Assembly (NCBI RefSeq): GCF_002929335.1
Contig: NZ_PJIL01000001.1
Span: 542,823-606,822 of the forward strand
Origin: Arthrobacter sp. Y81
Lineage (GTDB): Bacteria > Actinomycetota > Actinomycetes > Actinomycetales > Micrococcaceae
DNA: 64,000 nucleotides
Reading direction: 5' to 3'
A program made the position numbers and the translations under genes. Positions 50,530 through 59,267 of this stretch are shown here, in pieces. Under the pieces are notes generated by a model, which did not search any database, was not told the origin of the DNA, and saw nothing but the letters and a program-made list of their open reading frames with translations. How positions within the stretch are numbered: position 1 is the first letter of the stretch; every line of letters starts with the position of its first letter.

Positions 50530-51108
50530 ATGGTCAAACTCCGAGTCACCGACACTGACACTTCCGCTGACGCGACCCCGGGCAACGGCAGCGTGGTTGC
50601 GGCGGGAAGCCGGCGCGCCGGCGTCGACTGGCGCAAAGTGTTCGAATTCCCCAACCCGGTCAATGAGTACGCCGCCCGGATCACCGCCGGCCTCGTGGTG
50701 GTGCTGGCTGCCATCACCCTGCTGACGGGCTGGGGATGGGGACTGGCCGTCATCGCCGCCGGTTTCTGGCTGCGCGTGCTGTTCGGCTCCCGGATTTCGC
50801 CCCTGGCGCAGCTCTCCGTCAAGGTCCTGGCACCGCGCCTGGGCCGGGCAAAGCTGGTCCCCGGCCCGCCCAAGCGCTTCGCGCAGGGCATCGGGGCGGC
50901 GATGTCAACGGCCGCGGCACTGCTGTTCGCGGCAGGGCTGCCGCCTGCCGCCTGGATTCTCCTGGCCGTGCTGGTGCTGGCAGCCTCGCTGGAAGCATTC
51001 GCGGGGTTCTGCCTGGGGTGCGCTATCTTCGGTTTCCTTCAGCGCCGCGGACTCATTCCGGCGGAAATCTGCGAAGCCTGCAACAACGTCAGCTTCAACC
51101 GACCGTAA
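50530..51108 (+). CDS. DUF4395 membrane protein
   Basis: 192 residues, four predicted helices in two pairs. The core shows FPNPVNEYAARITAG, GFWLRVLFGSRISPLAQLSVKVLAPRLG and ASLEAFAGFCLGCAIFGFLQRRG, ending with CEACNNV. This is the DUF4395 family, often near thioredoxin-like or sulfurtransferase genes in other actinobacteria; function is not established. The four Cys near the C-terminus (FCLGC, CEAC) could be redox-active. The last 14 bases overlap the convergent ADP-ribosylglycohydrolase gene. Confidence 0.8.
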   Translation: MVKLRVTDTDTSADATPGNGSVVAAGSRRAGVDWRKVFEFPNPVNEYAARITAGLVVVLAAITLLTGWGWGLAVIAAGFWLRVLFGSRISPLAQLSVKVLAPRLGRAKLVPGPPKRFAQGIGAAMSTAAALLFAAGLPPAAWILLAVLVLAASLEAFAGFCLGCAIFGFLQRRGLIPAEICEACNNVSFNRP

Positions 51109-52216
51109 CCGTGATCAGCTGCCCGGCCATTCCCCGGATGACCTCCGGGGCTTCCAGGGCTGCCAGCCACTCGGCCGGAAGGCATTCCTCGCCGTAGAAG
51201 GCACCCAGGATGTTCCCGGCAATGGAGCCGGTGGAGTCGCTGTCTCCGCTGTGGTTCACGGCCAGCACAATGGCGTCACGGAAGTGCGCCTCGGGTCCCA
51301 TGCCGGCTGTCTCCGGTGTCACTTCCCGTGCGGGCGCAGTGGCCAGAACCGCGTAAAGCGCGACGGCGAGGGCCTCCTCGGCCACCCAGCCTTCTCCCAG
51401 CTCCCGCACCAGGTCGTCCGGACTGAGCAGTTGGTCGGTGGCCGCTTCGGCCCCCGACCCTTCCGCGAGCTGAAGGGCACGCTCCAGCCGGCCAAGGAGC
51501 GCCGGTTCGGCGTCGGCCTGACCCCGCGCATGGTTGAGGGCGAATTCGGCCGCTTCAAGGAGACTTTGGCCACTCATGAGGGCATGGATCAGGAGGCTGA
51601 ACGCTCCGGCGCTCTGCCGGGCTGAACGGTGCCCGTGGGTCAGTGACGCCGCGTCCGAGCTCAGCTTGTAAACCGCCTCGGCAGGAACATGCGGAATGAG
51701 GCCGAACGGCGCCGAGCGCATCACGGTGCCGCATCCCTTTGAATCGGGATTCACCGGTCGGTACACGGTGCCCATTTCGCCGGTGGCCAGTCCGCTGAGG
51801 CAGGCATTTCCGGGTGCGCGCCGGTGCTTCAGGGCTGCCTGAGCGTCAATCCAGCGCGGTTGCGGGACCGGTGCAGACGGCGGGACTGGCACCCCCTGCG
51901 TCGCGAGCCACCGCAGGTAGGCAAGCCACACGCAGGCGTTGGCGTCGGCGGCCGTCCCGTCGTTTGCCCACTCCAGCGCCTCTACGAGGCCGTCAACCGT
52001 ATACAGCGTCATCTGCGTGTCGTCCGAGAAGTGGCTGCCGCCGTCGAGCGCTGAAAAATCCTGGAGCCCTGCGGGACCGAAGCGGCTCCGGATGGTGGAA
52101 ATATCATCGAATTCCACGGCGTAGCCAAGGGAATCGCCCAGGGCGCCGCCCAGCAGGCAGCCATGGATCCGGGACTCATGCGTCGGCGCCGTCCGGCGGA
52201 AAGGTTCAGTGCTCAT
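51095..52216 (-). CDS. ADP-ribosylglycohydrolase family protein
   Basis: 373 residues, all-helical DraG/ARH fold. Metal-binding SDDTQMT (D65, D66, T67) near the N-terminus and VNHSGDSDSTGSIAGNILGA near the C-terminus form the two-magnesium site, with GCGTVMRSAP in between. Family members remove ADP-ribose from proteins or nucleotides; no cognate ADP-ribosyltransferase is visible in this window. ATG 52216. Convergent with, and overlapping, the DUF4395 gene by 14 bases. Confidence 0.9.
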   Translation of the reverse strand: MSTEPFRRTAPTHESRIHGCLLGGALGDSLGYAVEFDDISTIRSRFGPAGLQDFSALDGGSHFSDDTQMTLYTVDGLVEALEWANDGTAADANACVWLAYLRWLATQGVPVPPSAPVPQPRWIDAQAALKHRRAPGNACLSGLATGEMGTVYRPVNPDSKGCGTVMRSAPFGLIPHVPAEAVYKLSSDAASLTHGHRSARQSAGAFSLLIHALMSGQSLLEAAEFALNHARGQADAEPALLGRLERALQLAEGSGAEAATDQLLSPDDLVRELGEGWVAEEALAVALYAVLATAPAREVTPETAGMGPEAHFRDAIVLAVNHSGDSDSTGSIAGNILGAFYGEECLPAEWLAALEAPEVIRGMAGQLITVTVG

Positions 52217-52425
52217 GTCAGTAAATTTACCCCGGGCGGGTCACGCGCCGGTGCGCGGGCAGGCGCGCAGTCGCAACGACAGGCGCCCGCCCGCTAAGCT
52301 CGGATCCAGCAAGCGTCCAGACTCAATTGGCAGAATACGTCGGACAGTACATTGCCGGGTGCACCGACGCCCGCACGCGCACCGGAATCACCGGCTGGGC
52401 AACGAAGCAAAGGATTTTCCAAAAC
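52217..52425 (+). other. Intergenic region before the aquaporin gene
   Basis: About 210 bases between divergent genes. An in-frame extension of the aquaporin ORF back to TTG 52327 exists but looks non-coding. No promoter pair could be assigned. Confidence 0.4.
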
Positions 52426-53424
52426 ATGACCTCCCCTGTGCCTGCACACCAGACCTCAAGTCCCGATTTGCACGCCGCTCCGGAGGCCTTCAAACCGGGG
52501 CTTGTGGCCCGCCTGTCAGCCGAGGCCTTTGGAACCCTGTTCCTGGTGATCGCAGGGCTGGGCGTCCCGCTGTTCACGATTCCGCAGTCCAACCCGCTGC
52601 CGGCCTCCCTTGCCGCCGGACTGGCCGTCACCGCGGCCATGCTCGCGTTCGCCTACATTTCCGGCGGGCACTTCAACCCGGCCGTGACGCTGGGCAACGC
52701 CATCGCCGGCCGCATCAGGCTGCCGGAAGCTGCGGCGTACCTCGGCGCGCAGCTTGTCGGCGCCATCGCCGGAACCCTGGCCCTGTTCGGCGTCCTGCGG
52801 ACTGTTCCCAAGATCGAGGACACCCGCGCCGCTTTTGACACCGTGACCGCAGGCTTCGGCGAGCACTCCATCATCCAGGCGCCCATGGCCGGCGTCCTGC
52901 TCGTCGAGGTCCTGGGCGCCGCCCTGCTGGTCGCTGTCTTCCTTGGCACCACGGCCGCGCGCAACACCAACAAAGCCGCCGCACCGTTCGCCGTGGGACT
53001 CACGCTGGCCGTCCTGCTGCAGCTTGGCCAAGCAGTGGGCAACACCCCCTTCAACCCCGCCCGGGCAACCGCGTCAGCCATCTTCAGCAACACCTGGTCC
53101 CTCGAGCAGCTGTGGCTCTTCTGGGTGGCGCCGCTGGTGGGCGCCGCGATCGCCGGCCTCGTGTTCCGCGGCTTTGCCGAGACGCCGGCGGTGCCGGCCC
53201 GAACGCATGCCGGCAACGACTCCACGCTGGACTCCGACGACGACGGTCTTGACAACGACGACCTTGGCGCAGACGACCTGGACTCCGACGACCTGGACCC
53301 CGCGCAGCAGCCTTCGGCCCGTGCAGCTGACCCGCGCACGCCGGCGGCACAGCCGAAGTCCGACGGCGGCGACGCCGTCAACGACGACGCCCGCGACTTC
53401 TTCGACGGCAAGCGCGGACAGTAG
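52426..53424 (+). CDS. MIP-family aquaporin/glycerol channel
   Basis: 332 residues, six helices plus two re-entrant NPA loops: GGHFNPAVTLGN and TPFNPARATASA, both intact. A position of Phe/Gly-type filters suggests a water- or small-solute channel; the selectivity residues cannot be read reliably. A 75-residue acidic C-terminal tail with repeated Asp-Asp-Leu-Asp units (about 275-300) is unusual for the family. ATG 52426 has AAAGGA upstream at a longish distance. Confidence 0.9.
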   Translation: MTSPVPAHQTSSPDLHAAPEAFKPGLVARLSAEAFGTLFLVIAGLGVPLFTIPQSNPLPASLAAGLAVTAAMLAFAYISGGHFNPAVTLGNAIAGRIRLPEAAAYLGAQLVGAIAGTLALFGVLRTVPKIEDTRAAFDTVTAGFGEHSIIQAPMAGVLLVEVLGAALLVAVFLGTTAARNTNKAAAPFAVGLTLAVLLQLGQAVGNTPFNPARATASAIFSNTWSLEQLWLFWVAPLVGAAIAGLVFRGFAETPAVPARTHAGNDSTLDSDDDGLDNDDLGADDLDSDDLDPAQQPSARAADPRTPAAQPKSDGGDAVNDDARDFFDGKRGQ

Positions 53425-53484
53425 TTGCCCGCCCTGCCGTGTCTGTTCCGCAATACTGTCGGTACCCGCGGATAGCTTAAGAAC

Positions 53485-54657
53485 ATGCGGTTATTGCACA
53501 CTTCCGATTGGCACCTGGGCAGGTCGTTCCACGGCGTCGGCATGCTGGACGCCCAGCAGGGCTTCATCGACCAGCTGGTCGAATTCGTCCGCGCGGAACA
53601 GGTGGACGTCGTCCTGATCGCCGGTGATGTCTACGACCGTGCCCTGCCGGGGGTTGACGTGGTTCGCCTCCTCGACGATGCCCTGGTGCGGCTGACGGAC
53701 GCAGGAGCGCAGGTGGTCCTCACCAGCGGCAACCACGATTCCGCCATCCGCCTCGGCTTCGCCTCAAGGCTGCTGGAACGCGGGGGAGTGCACCTCCGGA
53801 CCCGGCTGGCCGAACTGGACGTTCCGGTGCTGCTTCCGCTGGACTCCACGGTTGACGGTCCCGTGCTGGCCATCTACGGCATTCCGTGGCTCGAGCCCCG
53901 GCTGGTCGCCGAGCAGCTGGGCGTTGAGCCCGCGAGCCACTTCGAAGTGACGCGCGCGGCCACCGGGAGGATCCGGGCCGATGTGGACGCCCGGGCCACG
54001 AGCAGGCAGGTCCATACCGTGGTGCTGGCCCACACATTCGCGAGCGGCGGCATCAGCTCGGACAGCGAACGGGACCTGAGCATCGGCGGAGTCGGCGCCG
54101 TTCCGCTGGACCTGTTCGACGGCTTCGGTTACACCGCGCTGGGCCACCTCCACGGCAGGCAGTCGCTCTCGCCAACTGTCCGGTATTCCGGATCGCCGCT
54201 CGCCTACTCGTTCTCCGAGGCGAAGCACCGCAAGGGTGGCTGGCTGATCGAAGCGGATGCCACGGGCATCACCGAAGTCAGTGAGGTCCTGTGGGACGCC
54301 CCGCGCTCCCTCGCCGTACTGCGGGGCACGCTGGACCACCTGCTCTCAGCAGAGGAGCATTCCTGGGCCGAGGCCGCCTATTGCCAGATCACCCTGACGG
54401 ATGCCCGGCGTCCCGCCCAGGCCATGGACAAACTGCGGGCCCGCTTTCCGGACACACTGGTTCTGGGCTTCGATCCCGAAGGCGCGGCTGCGGACGCCAG
54501 GACGAGTTACAGCAGCAGGCTCGCCGCGGCGGAGGACGATCTTTCCATCTGCTGCGGCTTCCTCGAACACGTTCGCGGCCGAAGCACCAACGACGCCGAA
54601 GCTGCCGTCCTGGGGGAAGCCCTCGAAGCCGTACGCCTGGAGGAGATGTCACGATGA
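53485..54657 (+). CDS. sbcD: Exonuclease SbcD (Mre11-like)
   Basis: Nuclease subunit of SbcCD, which opens DNA hairpins and processes double-strand ends. 390 residues. Phosphoesterase motifs: HTSDWHLGRSFHG, IAGDVYDRALP, TSGNHDSAIRLGFAS, LAHTFASGG and GHLHGRQSL. ATG 53485. The stop overlaps the sbcC ATG (ATGA), linking the two subunits. Confidence 0.95.
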   Translation: MRLLHTSDWHLGRSFHGVGMLDAQQGFIDQLVEFVRAEQVDVVLIAGDVYDRALPGVDVVRLLDDALVRLTDAGAQVVLTSGNHDSAIRLGFASRLLERGGVHLRTRLAELDVPVLLPLDSTVDGPVLAIYGIPWLEPRLVAEQLGVEPASHFEVTRAATGRIRADVDARATSRQVHTVVLAHTFASGGISSDSERDLSIGGVGAVPLDLFDGFGYTALGHLHGRQSLSPTVRYSGSPLAYSFSEAKHRKGGWLIEADATGITEVSEVLWDAPRSLAVLRGTLDHLLSAEEHSWAEAAYCQITLTDARRPAQAMDKLRARFPDTLVLGFDPEGAAADARTSYSSRLAAAEDDLSICCGFLEHVRGRSTNDAEAAVLGEALEAVRLEEMSR

Positions 54658-57600
54658 GGATCCACCGCCTCGAAATTTCCGCGTTCGGCCCCTTCGCAGG
54701 CACCGAGCACATCGACTTTGACCGGCTCAGCGCGCACGGACTCTTCCTGCTGAACGGGGCCACCGGTGCCGGCAAGACCAGCGTGCTCGATGCCATCTGC
54801 TTTGCCCTCTACGGATCCGTGCCGGGCGCACGCCAGGAAGGCAAGCGCCTCCGCAGCGACCACGCCGATGCCGCCGCCGAACCACGGGTCACCTGTGAGT
54901 TCTCCGCCAAGGGCAGGCACTTTGAAGTGTCACGGATCCCGGCCTGGAACAGGCCCAGTGCACGGGGCAGGAACGGATTTACGGAGCAGAAGGCCAACAC
55001 CCTCCTGCGCGAACGCGTGGACGGGCAGTGGATCGAGAAGTCCGGCCGGAACGATGAAGCCGGAGCGGAAATTAGCTCGGTGCTGGGTATGGACCGGGAC
55101 CAGTTCACCCGGGTGGTCATGCTGCCGCAGGGCGACTTCGCCGCGTTTCTCCGGTCGAAACCCGCGGACCGGCTCGACCTGCTCCAAAGCCTCTTTGGCA
55201 CGCAACGGTTCGAAGCCGTGGAACAGGAACTTGCCCGCCGGGCCGCCGATTCCCGCGCGGAGGTCGCCGGCCTGAACAACCAGTTGGACCTCCTGCTGGC
55301 ACAGGCCCGGTCCGAAGCGGCGCAGCCGGAACAGGACCTGCCGGGTGCCCTCCCGCAGCCGGAGGGTCCGGAGGAACTCCTTGACTGGCTGCAGGAGTCC
55401 GTTGCGGCCAGAGCAGCGGCACTGCAATCCGCAGCGGAGCAGGCGGAAGCGCAGCGCACCGGGAGCGCCAAACGCCTCGAAGCTGCCGCCGCCCGTGCCG
55501 CCCGCCAGGCGAAACTCTCAGCAGCAGAACGGCGGCGGGCCGCCGCAGACGCCGCAGCCCCCGAGCTCGAGGAAAAATCTGAGCGCCTTGGCCTGCACCG
55601 CAAGGCCGAAGTGCTTGGTGGCCAACTTCAGGCCATGGACAGGGCCGGGGACGCCGAAGAGCGGGCTGCCAGGGCGATGGCCGCGGCGGCCGACAAACTG
55701 CACGCGGCGGTACTTCTGGATCCGGAGCTTGTTGCCCTGTCCGCCGCCGCCGCCGCCGCCGGCCAAGGCAACGGCGGCCCGGGCGAGCCATTCTTCGAGG
55801 CAGAAGTACTGGGCAGCGAGCTCAGCCGCCTGAGGTCCCTCCGCGCTGTGCTCGAGGAACGCCTGCCTGACGAGGCCAGGCTGGACGGGATGGTGGCCCG
55901 CAGGACCGAACTTCAGACGACGTTGAAGCAGCTGGGGCAGGCAAGCCGGGCCGGCGCGGCTGCCCTTGATGCACTGCGCGACGAGGCTGCCGTGCTGCTG
56001 GCGCGGGTGCAGCCCCTCGAGGAGCTCGCTGCGGAGGCCCAGCTGCGGACCAAGGAAGCCGCGGCCGCAGAAGAACTCGTGGCCATGGTCAGCCGGCACA
56101 CCGCAGCGGTCCAGGTATGTTCCGGCGTTACAGAACGGCACCGCCTGGCCCGGGATGACCACCAGAACCACCGTCAGCGCTGGCTGGATCTGCGGGAAGA
56201 GCGGCTCGCCAATGCCGCGGCGGAACTCGCTTCCCAGCTGCTGCCGGACGAGCCCTGCCCGGTGTGCGGGAGCCCCGAGCATCCGTCTCCCGCGCCCGCG
56301 GCCACGGCGGCGCTGGCCGTCGCTGAAGCGGAACGGGGCGCCCAGGAGGCCTGCGAGGCAGCAGAAGCGGTCCTTGCGTCACTGGAAACGGAACTTGCCG
56401 AGGTGCGGCAGCAGGTCGCCGTCCTCGCGGCACAAGGCGGCGACACTCCGCCGGAGGAAGCCCGCGCCGACGCCGCCCTGGCGAAGGAACGGGCTGACCA
56501 GGCCGTCCTGGCCGCCAGGGAACTCGCTGCGGGCCGGGAACGGCAAATGGAACTGGGCGACCAGATCTCTGCTGCCGAATCGACGCAGGCGGCCACTGAG
56601 TCCCGCATCGCGAAAACGGAGTCCACCCTTCTGGAAGTCCTGGAACAGGCCGACGCCTTGGACGGGGCACTGCGCAAACTGCGTGCCGGCTACCCGGCCC
56701 TTGGCGGCCGCATCACATCCCTGAGTGGAACAACGGCGCTTCTTGAACGGACAGATGCGGCCCGGACCAGTCTCGAACAGGCCAGGCTGCGGGCCGCGGA
56801 CGCCGGCCAGCAGCTGGAACAGGCGCTCCCGGACTCCGGTTTCGAATCCGTGGATGCGGTGCGGTCCGTCCTGCTGCCGGCCCCGGACGCGGCCGCGCTC
56901 GAAGCCGCCATCCGCGCCGGCCAGGACGAGGCCGCGCGCGTCGCGGAACTCTTCGCCGGTGAGGAGCTCACCCTCGCCGCCCGGGAGCTGGAAGTGGACG
57001 GCCCGGTGGAGGCCGCGGAGCTCGAACTGCTCCGTGCCGAGGGTGCCGCCGCTGACCGAACCGCCAGGCAAGCCGTCGTCGGCGCAGGCCTCGCGGACAA
57101 GTCAGTGCTGACCGTCCGGCGGATCGCGGCGGACTACGCCCGGCTCGCAGCTTCGGGCCAGGGACCCAGGGAACGTGCAGCGCTGCTGACCGCCGTGTCC
57201 GAAGCAGCCCGCGGCGCCGGGGACAACACCTACCGCATGAGCCTGAACAGCTACGTGCTCGCTGCCAGGCTTGAGCAGGTGGCCATCGCCGCCTCGGAGC
57301 GGCTGGTCGGCATGAGCGACGGCCGCTATACCCTGCAGCACACGGACGCCAAAGCGGCCCGCGGAGCCAAATCCGGCCTGGGACTGGAGGTCGTGGACCA
57401 GTGGACCGGCCAGCGCAGGGACACCGCCACGCTGTCCGGCGGCGAATCGTTCATGGCCTCGTTGGCCCTGGCCCTGGGTCTCGCCGATGTGGTGCAGCAG
57501 GAGTCCGGCGGAGTCGACATCGAGACACTCTTCGTGGACGAAGGTTTCGGCAGCCTCGACGAGCAGGCCCTTGAACAGGTGATGGACGCCCTCGAGGGGC

Positions 57601-57734
57601 TCCGGGACGGCGGCCGGGTGGTCGGGCTTGTGAGCCATGTGCCGGAAATGAAGCAACGCATCAACACCCAGCTGCAGGTGGTCAAGGGTCGCAACGGTTC
57701 CACCCTTCACATTTCCGACGACGCCGTGGCATGA
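54654..57734 (+). CDS. sbcC: Exonuclease SbcC (Rad50-like ATPase)
   Basis: 1026 residues, SMC-like. Walker A NGATGAGKTSVLDAI near the N-terminus, a long Ala/Glu/Arg coiled coil broken by the zinc hook CPVC at 535-538, then the ABC signature TLSGGESFMASLALALG and Walker B ETLFVDEGFGSLDEQ. The hook position nearly at the centre fits normal Rad50-type geometry. ATG 54654 overlaps sbcD; the longer opening from 54291 is a shadow. Works with SbcD on hairpins and stalled forks. Confidence 0.95.
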   Translation: MRIHRLEISAFGPFAGTEHIDFDRLSAHGLFLLNGATGAGKTSVLDAICFALYGSVPGARQEGKRLRSDHADAAAEPRVTCEFSAKGRHFEVSRIPAWNRPSARGRNGFTEQKANTLLRERVDGQWIEKSGRNDEAGAEISSVLGMDRDQFTRVVMLPQGDFAAFLRSKPADRLDLLQSLFGTQRFEAVEQELARRAADSRAEVAGLNNQLDLLLAQARSEAAQPEQDLPGALPQPEGPEELLDWLQESVAARAAALQSAAEQAEAQRTGSAKRLEAAAARAARQAKLSAAERRRAAADAAAPELEEKSERLGLHRKAEVLGGQLQAMDRAGDAEERAARAMAAAADKLHAAVLLDPELVALSAAAAAAGQGNGGPGEPFFEAEVLGSELSRLRSLRAVLEERLPDEARLDGMVARRTELQTTLKQLGQASRAGAAALDALRDEAAVLLARVQPLEELAAEAQLRTKEAAAAEELVAMVSRHTAAVQVCSGVTERHRLARDDHQNHRQRWLDLREERLANAAAELASQLLPDEPCPVCGSPEHPSPAPAATAALAVAEAERGAQEACEAAEAVLASLETELAEVRQQVAVLAAQGGDTPPEEARADAALAKERADQAVLAARELAAGRERQMELGDQISAAESTQAATESRIAKTESTLLEVLEQADALDGALRKLRAGYPALGGRITSLSGTTALLERTDAARTSLEQARLRAADAGQQLEQALPDSGFESVDAVRSVLLPAPDAAALEAAIRAGQDEAARVAELFAGEELTLAARELEVDGPVEAAELELLRAEGAAADRTARQAVVGAGLADKSVLTVRRIAADYARLAASGQGPRERAALLTAVSEAARGAGDNTYRMSLNSYVLAARLEQVAIAASERLVGMSDGRYTLQHTDAKAARGAKSGLGLEVVDQWTGQRRDTATLSGGESFMASLALALGLADVVQQESGGVDIETLFVDEGFGSLDEQALEQVMDALEGLRDGGRVVGLVSHVPEMKQRINTQLQVVKGRNGSTLHISDDAVA

Positions 57735-57806
57735 CTCGCAGGCACGCGCCGGGTCCTCGTTCGCCGCACTGAGGCCTCGGCTACAATTGAAGAGTTACCG
57801 GGTCGC

Positions 57807-57832
57807 GCGCATCGGGAGGAGGGACGATGCGC
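57807..57832 (+). promoter_or_regulatory. Hairpin with a Shine-Dalgarno in its loop
   Basis: Perfect 8-bp stem GCGCATCG (57807-57814) / CGATGCGC (57825-57832) with the 10-base loop GGAGGAGGGA. The loop is a near-ideal ribosome site for the ATG at 57827, which is itself in the stem. Outer bases CCGGGT (57799-57804) and ACCCGG (57845-57850) can extend the fold. Confidence 0.6.
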
Positions 57833-57934
57833 AGTCCTGAACGAACCCGGAATAATGACCCCTTCAACGTCTTTGCAGGCATCCGCCGCAACATCATCGG
57901 CCGCGGACACCGCACGCCCCGCCCCTCGTCCTGA
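57827..57934 (+). CDS. Possible 35-residue leader ORF overlapping the MFS start
   Basis: ATG 57827 follows GGAGGAGGG at an ideal distance and opens a 35-codon frame starting MRSPERTRNND and ending in TGA 57932-57934. It overlaps the first 80 bases of the MFS gene in another frame. The best ribosome site of the region belongs to this small frame, not to the MFS ATG. It may be a leader peptide, or the frame may be fortuitous. The product is basic and matches nothing I recognise. Confidence 0.4.
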   Translation: MRSPERTRNNDPFNVFAGIRRNIIGRGHRTPRPSS

Positions 57935-59249
57935 ACAGGATTTCCCGAGCCCGCCTTCGCCGACGGGTGGCCGCTACGCCCGGCTCCCTTTGCTGGCCGG
58001 CAGGGGATTCATCCCGCTGGGACTCTTCGCCCGTCTTCCCCTGGCCATGCTGACTGTGGGCGCCCTGACCCTGGTTACCGCGGTCACTGGCTCATACGCC
58101 GTCGGCGGAGCAGCAGCCGGGGCCGTCGGCATCGGCTCCGCACTGGGGGCCCCTGTCCTCGGTGCGTGGGCGGACCGGCTGGGCCAGCGGCCTGTGCTGC
58201 TGTTCGCCGCGATTTTCAATACCGCCGCCGTGGTGGCCCTGATCCTCACGGCCTATCTCGTCCCGTCAGGCCGGGACCTGGCGGAGGCGGTACCCGTCCT
58301 TGCAGCCGGTTTCGTGGCCGGAGCGAGCTGTCCGCAGGTGGGTCCCCTTGCCCGAGTCCGGTGGATGGCCCTGACCGCCCGGGGCAGCAAGACGGGGAAC
58401 GCACAGGACCTGGACGCCGCCCTGTCCTACGAAAGCACGGCGGATGAACTGACCTTCGTCCTCGGCCCTGCGTTGGTGGGCATCCTTGCCAGCCTGATCG
58501 CCCCGTGGCTCCCGCTTGCCCTCGCCGCTGCCCTGACCATCACCCTGGTTCCCGCCTTCGCCGTCCACGGCACGCACCGTGCGGTACCCCTGAGCGTGCG
58601 CCGCCGACGTGGCACTTCCCCAGCTGCTGGCCCCGCCGCCGGTTCCCCGGCCGCTGGCATCCGGGGCGCGGGCATGGCGGCCGTAGCCCTGCCCGTCCTG
58701 GCCATGGTGTGCATGGGAACATTTTTCGGTTCCACCCAGACCGGGCTGAGCGCCTTCTCCGCTGGCTTCGCCACCGCCGAAATCGCCGGGCTACTGTACG
58801 CCGTCATGGGACTGAGCTCCGCCGCGGCCGCACTGAGCGTTGCCTACTGGCCCCGGCGCTTCACGCTGTCAGCACGATGGATGGTCAGCGCTGTGCTGAT
58901 GGCCGGCCTCGCCGTGCTCCTGCTGCTCCCGGCCTCGGCGCTCCCGATGGTACTGGTTCTGCTTGTCCTGGGACTGCCGGTGGGTCCGCTGATGGTCACC
59001 GTGTTCGCCATCGGCGGGGTGGTGGCTCCTGCCGGGCGCCTGGGAACGGTCATGACAGCCCTCGCCAGCGGCATTGTCGCCGGCACGGCCCTGGGGTCCT
59101 CCATTGCCGGACAGCTGGCGCAGCACCAGGGGTATTCCGCAGCTTTCCTCGTACCGGTGTGCGCCGCAGCGGCGCTGTTCCTGCTCGGGGCGGCCGCCGC
59201 CGTCGTAATCCGCCAGCGCAGGAAGGCGACGCCGGCAGCCGCTAAGTAG
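57855..59249 (+). CDS. Major facilitator superfamily transporter
   Basis: 464 residues. A 40-residue Ala/Pro/Ser-rich N-terminus, then about 12 helices. The loop 2-3 signature appears as GAWADRLGQRPVLL. The middle loop (about 245-275) is Arg/Ala/Pro-rich. The arrangement resembles drug-efflux-type MFS of actinobacteria; substrate not predictable. ATG 57855 has only a poor ribosome site (CCGG), in contrast to the perfect one for the overlapping leader frame, so translation may depend on that frame. Confidence 0.85.
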   Translation: MTPSTSLQASAATSSAADTARPAPRPEQDFPSPPSPTGGRYARLPLLAGRGFIPLGLFARLPLAMLTVGALTLVTAVTGSYAVGGAAAGAVGIGSALGAPVLGAWADRLGQRPVLLFAAIFNTAAVVALILTAYLVPSGRDLAEAVPVLAAGFVAGASCPQVGPLARVRWMALTARGSKTGNAQDLDAALSYESTADELTFVLGPALVGILASLIAPWLPLALAAALTITLVPAFAVHGTHRAVPLSVRRRRGTSPAAGPAAGSPAAGIRGAGMAAVALPVLAMVCMGTFFGSTQTGLSAFSAGFATAEIAGLLYAVMGLSSAAAALSVAYWPRRFTLSARWMVSAVLMAGLAVLLLLPASALPMVLVLLVLGLPVGPLMVTVFAIGGVVAPAGRLGTVMTALASGIVAGTALGSSIAGQLAQHQGYSAAFLVPVCAAAALFLLGAAAAVVIRQRRKATPAAAK

Positions 59250-59267
59250 GGCCGCCGGCCAGGCGCG

